A DNA stretch of 64,000 bases from JADFDG01 sp965232985 (GTDB lineage Bacteria > Pseudomonadota > Gammaproteobacteria > Pseudomonadales > JADFDG01). The stretch lies in contig CBDDRC010000039.1 of assembly GCA_965232985.1 (NCBI GenBank), positions 73,658 to 137,657 on the forward strand, given 5' to 3'. Position numbers and translations under genes: made by a program. This document shows, one piece after another, positions 59,904-64,000 of the stretch (position 1 is its first letter; each line of letters opens with the position of its first letter). The notes beneath the pieces are model-generated. The model saw only the letters and a list, made by a program, of their open reading frames with translations, searched no databases and was not told the DNA's origin.

Positions 59904-61160
59904 TCAGGCCAGCAGTGCTGAAAACGGCAGATAGACGAGCCTGTCGTTCTCCTCGACCGTAACGCCCGCAGGCACCACGGCAAGACCATCGGCCCAGGCC
60001 ATGGAGGTCAGTACCCCTGAACTCTGGTTCAAAAAGCGCGCCAGCCGTACCCCGACCGACGACGGCTCAAGGCGCACCCGCAGATATTCGGTGCGCGACC
60101 CGGCCCTTTTCACGCGAAACGCCGCCGGCAGACGCAGCGGCGGTATTTCCCGTGTTATTGCCCCCTGCAACGCCCGCAGAAATGGCACGGCAAACACCAT
60201 GAACGTGACCGCAACCGATACCGGATTGCCCGGCAGGCCAAGCACCGGCACCGCACCGCCGTCACCGTGCACCTGGCCAAACAGCAGCGGCTTGCCCGGC
60301 TTGATGGCGATTTTCCACAAATCGACCTTGCCAACAGCGCTGAGCGCCGCCCTGAGGTGATCTTCTTCACCCACCGACGCGCCGCCGGTGGTAATAACCA
60401 GATCGGCCCGACCGGCCGCTTCCCGCAAGGCCCGTTCGGTCGCCTCGCGGCGATCCGGTACCACCCCGAGATCCACCACCTCGCAACCGAGCTGCGCGAG
60501 ATAGCCAAGCAGCGCATAACGATTGGAGTTGTAGATGCAGCCGGGTGCCGGTGCGACACCCGGCTCCAGCAGTTCGTCACCGGTGGAAAAGATTGCCACG
60601 CGCACGCGCCGCAGCACCGTTACCCTGCCATGTCCGGCGGCGGCGATCACACCGAGTTGCGCCGGGCCGATGCGTTCACCGCGGGTGACAACGACCGCAC
60701 CGGCCGCCATGTCCTGGCCACGCGGGCGGATATTGTCGCCAACGTGCACCTGCGCGACAGCGGCCGGTTTCAAAACCATCTGCTGCGCGTCGTACTCACA
60801 GTCTTCCTGCATAACGACGACATCCGCACCCGGCGGCATTTCCGCGCCGGTGAAAATCCGCGCGGCAGTGCCGACAGCCAGCGGTGACGCTATATGCCCG
60901 GCGGGAATACGTTGCACAACCGACAAGGCATGACCCGGTGCGGCGAGCAGATCGGCGTAGCGCAGCGCAAAACCGTCCATCGCCGAATTGTTCGCCGGTG
61001 GCACATCGACGCGCGCAACAACATCGCTCGCCAGTACGCGGCCAAGCCCCAAGGCGAGCGCCACTTCCTCAACATCGGTCAGCGGCACAACCGCACGCAA
61101 CAGGCGCACCCGCGCCTCATCGACGGACAGCAACCCCGACGGCAGCGTGCAATCGCTCAT
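59904..61160 (-). CDS. moeA: Molybdopterin molybdenumtransferase
   Basis: 418 residues. Conserved MoeA parts are DVPPANNSAMDGFALRYADL near 52, AARIFTGAEMPPGADVVVMQED near 95, RPRGQDMAAG, IFSTGDELLEPG near 190, TTGGASVGEEDHL near 255 and LPGNPVSVAVTFMVF. It inserts molybdate into adenylylated molybdopterin. It is the last of a moaA-moaB-moeA run, 27 bases after moaB. Confidence 0.95.
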   Translation of the reverse strand: MSDCTLPSGLLSVDEARVRLLRAVVPLTDVEEVALALGLGRVLASDVVARVDVPPANNSAMDGFALRYADLLAAPGHALSVVQRIPAGHIASPLAVGTAARIFTGAEMPPGADVVVMQEDCEYDAQQMVLKPAAVAQVHVGDNIRPRGQDMAAGAVVVTRGERIGPAQLGVIAAAGHGRVTVLRRVRVAIFSTGDELLEPGVAPAPGCIYNSNRYALLGYLAQLGCEVVDLGVVPDRREATERALREAAGRADLVITTGGASVGEEDHLRAALSAVGKVDLWKIAIKPGKPLLFGQVHGDGGAVPVLGLPGNPVSVAVTFMVFAVPFLRALQGAITREIPPLRLPAAFRVKRAGSRTEYLRVRLEPSSVGVRLARFLNQSSGVLTSMAWADGLAVVPAGVTVEENDRLVYLPFSALLA

Positions 61161-61187
61161 GCGGCATCTCCCCCGTGAAACCCTGCC

Positions 61188-61721
61188 TCAGCCACGCGCG
61201 GCGCAACCGGGCTTCTGCAGCAGGTGCGCCACGAAATTGCAGGGCTTGTAGCGCGCATCAAGCTGATCGCGAATGATTTGCTCCCAGCCAGTCCGGCAGG
61301 CGCCCGTCGAACCGGGCAAGCAAAACACCAGGGTATGATTCGCCAGCCCGGCGAGCGCGCGCGACTGAATGGTCGAGGTACCGATTTCCCTGTATGAGAG
61401 CTGGCGAAACAATTCACCGAAGCCGTCGATGGTTTTGTCGAGCAGCGGCGCTACCGCTTCGGGCGTTGAATCGCGCCCGGAAAAACCGGTACCGCCGGTG
61501 AGGATCACTGCATTGACAGCACCGTCGGCAATCCAGCGCGCGAGCGCAGCGCGGATCTGGTAGATGTCGTCCTTGACGATCAACCGCTCGTGCAGGCAGT
61601 GGCCGGCAGCTGTGAGCAGCTCCACCAGGACGCGCCCGGAAGTGTCCGTTTCCGGGGTGCGCGTATCAGACACCGTCAGCACGGCGATGGACAGCGTGAT
61701 GAAATCGTTGCTGGCAGTCAT
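61188..61721 (-). CDS. moaB: Molybdenum cofactor biosynthesis protein MoaB
   Basis: 177 residues with LTVSDTRTPETDTSG, AVILTGGTGFSGRDSTPEAV and FCLPGSTGACRTGWEQII, the MoaB/MogA core. It adenylylates molybdopterin or supports that step. Start at ATG 61721, with GGAGG 9 bases upstream; a TTG three codons earlier touches the GGAGG. The ribosome-binding site overlaps the moaA 3' end. Confidence 0.94.
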   Translation of the reverse strand: MTASNDFITLSIAVLTVSDTRTPETDTSGRVLVELLTAAGHCLHERLIVKDDIYQIRAALARWIADGAVNAVILTGGTGFSGRDSTPEAVAPLLDKTIDGFGELFRQLSYREIGTSTIQSRALAGLANHTLVFCLPGSTGACRTGWEQIIRDQLDARYKPCNFVAHLLQKPGCAARG

Positions 61722-61726
61722 GACAG

Positions 61727-62719
61727 TCAACCTCCGGTCATGTTCATGAAGCGCACGATCTGCGGCGCCTCATGCAAATTGAAATGGTGTTGCTCGGGTT
61801 TCAGATCCATCGCCGCGACGATTGTGCGGCGGAGGCGATCATGATCCCCGGGCGCTTCGCGCAACACCTGCCGCAAATCAACCGAGTGCTCGTTGCCCAG
61901 GCACAGCAGCAGACGGCCCTCGACGGTGACGCGCACCCGATTGCACAGGTGGCAGAAATTGTGGCTGTGCGGCGAGATAAAACCAACGCGGGTGTCGCTG
62001 TCGGTCATGCGCCAGTAGCGCGAGGGCCCACCAGTGGAATCATCGACCGCCACGAGTGGCCAGCAGCCGGCAATGCGCTCGCGAATTTCCGCCGATGGCA
62101 CAAAGGCCTGCGCCCGGTCGTGTTCATCGATTGCGCCGAGCGGCATTTCCTCGATAAAGCTGATGTCGAGGCCGCGCGCGCGCGCGAAAGCGACCAGCGC
62201 GGGAATTTCGTCGTCGTTGCGGCCGCGCAGAATCACGCTGTTGAGCTTGAGGCGCTGAAAACCCGCAGCGCACACCGCGTCGATACCGGCCAGCACGTCG
62301 GCCAGGTTGCCGGTACGGGTGAGTTCGCGGAAGCGGTCGGCATGCAGGCTGTCGAGACTGATGTTCAGCCGTTTGAGGCCGGCTTTTTGCAGCGGCCCGG
62401 CCATGGTCGACAGGCGCGAGCCGTTGGTGGTCATCACCAGTTCATCAAGCCCCGGCAGCAGGGCAAGCCGCTCGACCAGCCAGAGCAGGTTTTTGCGCAC
62501 CAGCGGCTCGCCGCCGGTAAGGCGAATCTTGCGCACACCGAGCGCGACAAAGGCTGTGCCGACCGCCAGCAACTCCTCAAGGGTTAGCACTTGGCTGCGC
62601 GGCACGAAGGTCATGTCCTCGGCCATGCAATAAACGCAGCGAAAATCGCAACGATCGGTAACCGACAGCCGCACGTAATCAACGCGGCGACCGTAGCGAT
62701 CGACCAGCGCGCCGCTCAT
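61727..62719 (-). CDS. moaA: GTP 3',8-cyclase (molybdopterin synthesis)
   Basis: 330 residues. The radical-SAM cluster motif is TDRCDFRCVYC near 22-33; the second cluster uses the C-terminal cysteines in SHNFCHLCNRVRVT and RLLLCLG. The protein ends in GG, the C-terminal tail needed for activity. It carries out the first step of molybdopterin synthesis from GTP. The ATG overlaps the mazG stop (ATGA). Confidence 0.96.
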   Translation of the reverse strand: MSGALVDRYGRRVDYVRLSVTDRCDFRCVYCMAEDMTFVPRSQVLTLEELLAVGTAFVALGVRKIRLTGGEPLVRKNLLWLVERLALLPGLDELVMTTNGSRLSTMAGPLQKAGLKRLNISLDSLHADRFRELTRTGNLADVLAGIDAVCAAGFQRLKLNSVILRGRNDDEIPALVAFARARGLDISFIEEMPLGAIDEHDRAQAFVPSAEIRERIAGCWPLVAVDDSTGGPSRYWRMTDSDTRVGFISPHSHNFCHLCNRVRVTVEGRLLLCLGNEHSVDLRQVLREAPGDHDRLRRTIVAAMDLKPEQHHFNLHEAPQIVRFMNMTGG

Positions 62720-63603
62720 GTGCCACCTTCCGGTTTCATTTGCCTGGCCTGCGATGGCGCCGCCTGCAACTGCTGCTTGGCTTCGTCCCAGGCCGCATCG
62801 AGCGTGGCGAGGCCCGCGCCGTCAAGGGGAACGCCTCGCATGGCAAGGATTGCCTCCACCTTGCGAAAACGTGTCTCGAATTTGAGATTCGCCGCCCGCG
62901 CCAGCGCTTCGGCATCAAGACCCTGCTTGCGGGCCAGGTTCACCAGCGTGAAGAGCATATCGCCGATCTCTTCGCCCACATGCACAGCATCGCCGCTTGC
63001 CAGTGCCTGCTCAAACTCGGCAACTTCTTCGTGCAGTTTTTCGGTAACGCCGCTGATATCCGGCCAGTCAAAACCGACCCGCGCGGCCTTCTTTTGCAGC
63101 TTCTGCGCCCGGGCCAGGGCCGGTTGGCCCAGCAGTACACCATCGAGCACGCTGTCAATGTGCTCGCCGGCTGCCTGCTTCTCGGTTTTCTTGGTGGCTT
63201 CCCAGTGGGTCTTGATGGCCGCGATGTCGTGCGCATCGTGGCGACGACGCTCGCCATCGACCCGACCGTCCGGAAAAACATGCGGATGACGGCGCAACAT
63301 CTTGCTGACCAGGCCGTCAATCACGTCGCCCAAATCGAACAAGCCCTGCTCCTCGGCCATACGCGCATGGAACAGCACCTGGAACAGCAAGTCACCGAGT
63401 TCGCCACGCAAGCCCGGCATGTCGCGGCGCGCAATCGCGTCGGCAACCTCATGTGCTTCCTCGACGGTATAAGGCGCGATGCTGGCGAAATCCTGTTGCA
63501 GATCCCAGGGGCAGCCGTAAGCGGCATCACGCAACCGGGCCATCAGCAGGATGAGGTCGTCGAGCGAATATCTGTTCACGCCAGCGGCCTCATGCTCTGT
63601 CAT
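62716..63603 (-). CDS. mazG: Nucleoside triphosphate pyrophosphohydrolase MazG
   Basis: 295 residues with two MazG helical domains: YGCPWDLQQDFASIAPYTVEEAHEVADAI with acidic metal-binding residues and LGDLLFQVLFHARMAEE, then GVTEKLHEEVAEFEQAL and EIGDMLFTLVNLARKQG. It hydrolyses NTPs to NMPs, including damaged ones, and in E. coli lowers ppGpp levels after MazEF activation. It sits 3 bases after relA, the usual partner. The C-terminal tail ends in a Gln/Ala-rich segment. Confidence 0.95.
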   Translation of the reverse strand: MTEHEAAGVNRYSLDDLILLMARLRDAAYGCPWDLQQDFASIAPYTVEEAHEVADAIARRDMPGLRGELGDLLFQVLFHARMAEEQGLFDLGDVIDGLVSKMLRRHPHVFPDGRVDGERRRHDAHDIAAIKTHWEATKKTEKQAAGEHIDSVLDGVLLGQPALARAQKLQKKAARVGFDWPDISGVTEKLHEEVAEFEQALASGDAVHVGEEIGDMLFTLVNLARKQGLDAEALARAANLKFETRFRKVEAILAMRGVPLDGAGLATLDAAWDEAKQQLQAAPSQARQMKPEGGT

Positions 63604-63606
63604 CCT

Positions 63607-64000
63607 TTACTTTTTATAACGCTGGGCTTCGATGACGCTCGGCAACTGCTCGACACGAGCCAGCAGCTTGCCCAGCAGATCAAGGCTGCTGATCTCGACG
63701 GTGAACAGCATGGTCGCGGTGCTTTCGTTGCGGCTCGACTGGGTATGCGCTGCGGTAATGTTCACCTTCTCGGCAGCAAGCACAAACATGATGTCGCGCA
63801 GCAGTCCGGTACGATCCCAGGCCTTGACGAAAATATCGACCGGATAGGCGATGTCGCTCGCAGCCCCCCAGTTCACTTCGACGATGCGCGCCGGGTCATC
63901 CTGCTGCAGCGCTTTGAGATTCGCGCAATCGACGCGGTGCACGGTAACGCCACGCCCGGCCGTGACAAAACCGAGAATCGTATCGCCGGGCACCGGCTGG
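63607..64000 (-). CDS. relA: GTP pyrophosphokinase RelA, C-terminal part (5' end outside window)
   Basis: The open frame runs off the window edge. It begins QPVPGDTILGFVTAGRGVTVHRVDCANL, the end of the zinc-finger/CC domain of long RSH proteins, followed by a C-terminal ACT domain (DRTGLLRDIMFVLAAEKVNITAAHTQS). In RelA this region senses stalled ribosomes. RelA rather than SpoT is chosen because mazG follows directly, which is usual for relA. Confidence 0.9.
   Translation of the reverse strand, partial: QPVPGDTILGFVTAGRGVTVHRVDCANLKALQQDDPARIVEVNWGAASDIAYPVDIFVKAWDRTGLLRDIMFVLAAEKVNITAAHTQSSRNESTATMLFTVEISSLDLLGKLLARVEQLPSVIEAQRYKK

Noticed and set aside
1..64000. Mobile elements, prophage, CRISPR arrays or defence islands
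   Set aside because: No transposase, integrase, phage gene, repeat-spacer array or restriction/toxin gene was recognised, and gene content and codon use look even across the window.

Overview
The window is a compact, roughly 60% GC stretch of bacterial chromosome with gene content typical of a gammaproteobacterium: adjacent fabA-fabB, a long PlsB acyltransferase, RsmJ, relA-mazG, HrpB, a second (MGAQWK-type) YebC and an AlgP-like lysine/alanine-rich histone H1 mimic. The many acyl-CoA genes and the MpaB-type oxygenase would suit a lipid-using environmental lineage, but the sequence does not fix the family or genus. I see no insertion sequence, integrase, prophage, CRISPR array or rRNA operon. 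The only RNA gene is a tRNA-Arg(CCG).

Layout. 1-5.9 kb: the end of a Ser/Thr kinase gene converges on a minus-strand nitrate locus (nasT-type ANTAR regulator, nrtA, nrtB, nrtD, outer-membrane porin). Between nasT and nrtA lies a layered control region: two NtrC-like boxes, a sigma-54 promoter, and a leader with two hexaloop hairpins and a terminator that overlaps the second hairpin. 6-8.7 kb: dapE, an unrecognised small gene and selD are joined by ATGA overlaps. 8.7-13.9 kb: methyltransferase, lipoprotein, YebC paralogue, PhnA, GST, MpaB-type oxygenase and a periplasmic binding protein. 14-27.4 kb: lipid/acyl-CoA metabolism (two crotonases, a thiolase-like protein with Ser in place of the catalytic Cys plus its DUF35 partner, acyl-CoA dehydrogenase, acyl-CoA synthetase, aldehyde dehydrogenase, SDR, esterase), interrupted by a 7TM hybrid histidine kinase and a transglutaminase-like gene.

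27.5-33 kb: aconitase, an HSL-family esterase and a second long-chain acyl-CoA synthetase on the plus strand. They meet, stop codon to stop codon, a minus-strand moxR-DUF58-tgpA-hrpB operon (33-39.6 kb). 39.7-43 kb: a small membrane protein, plsB and the tRNA. 43-48 kb: rsmJ, uppP, thioesterase, tsaB and a DinG/YoaA helicase, tightly packed on the minus strand. 48-55 kb: the H1-like protein, hemH, adk and ccmFGHI. 55-57 kb: fabAB on the plus strand. 57-59.7 kb: two paralogous general porins, each with its own terminator. 59.9-64 kb: molybdenum cofactor genes moeA, moaB, moaA, then mazG and the 3' end of relA.

How the parts fit. Nitrate uptake and molybdopterin synthesis are both needed for nitrate assimilation, though the reductases themselves are not in the window. 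ccmFGHI and hemH supply c-type cytochromes and heme. fabAB, plsB and the acyl-CoA genes cover fatty acid synthesis, membrane lipid assembly and breakdown. The strongest points for a second look are the nrtA control region, the Cys-to-Ser thiolase/DUF35 pair, and the unrecognised gene coupled between dapE and selD.
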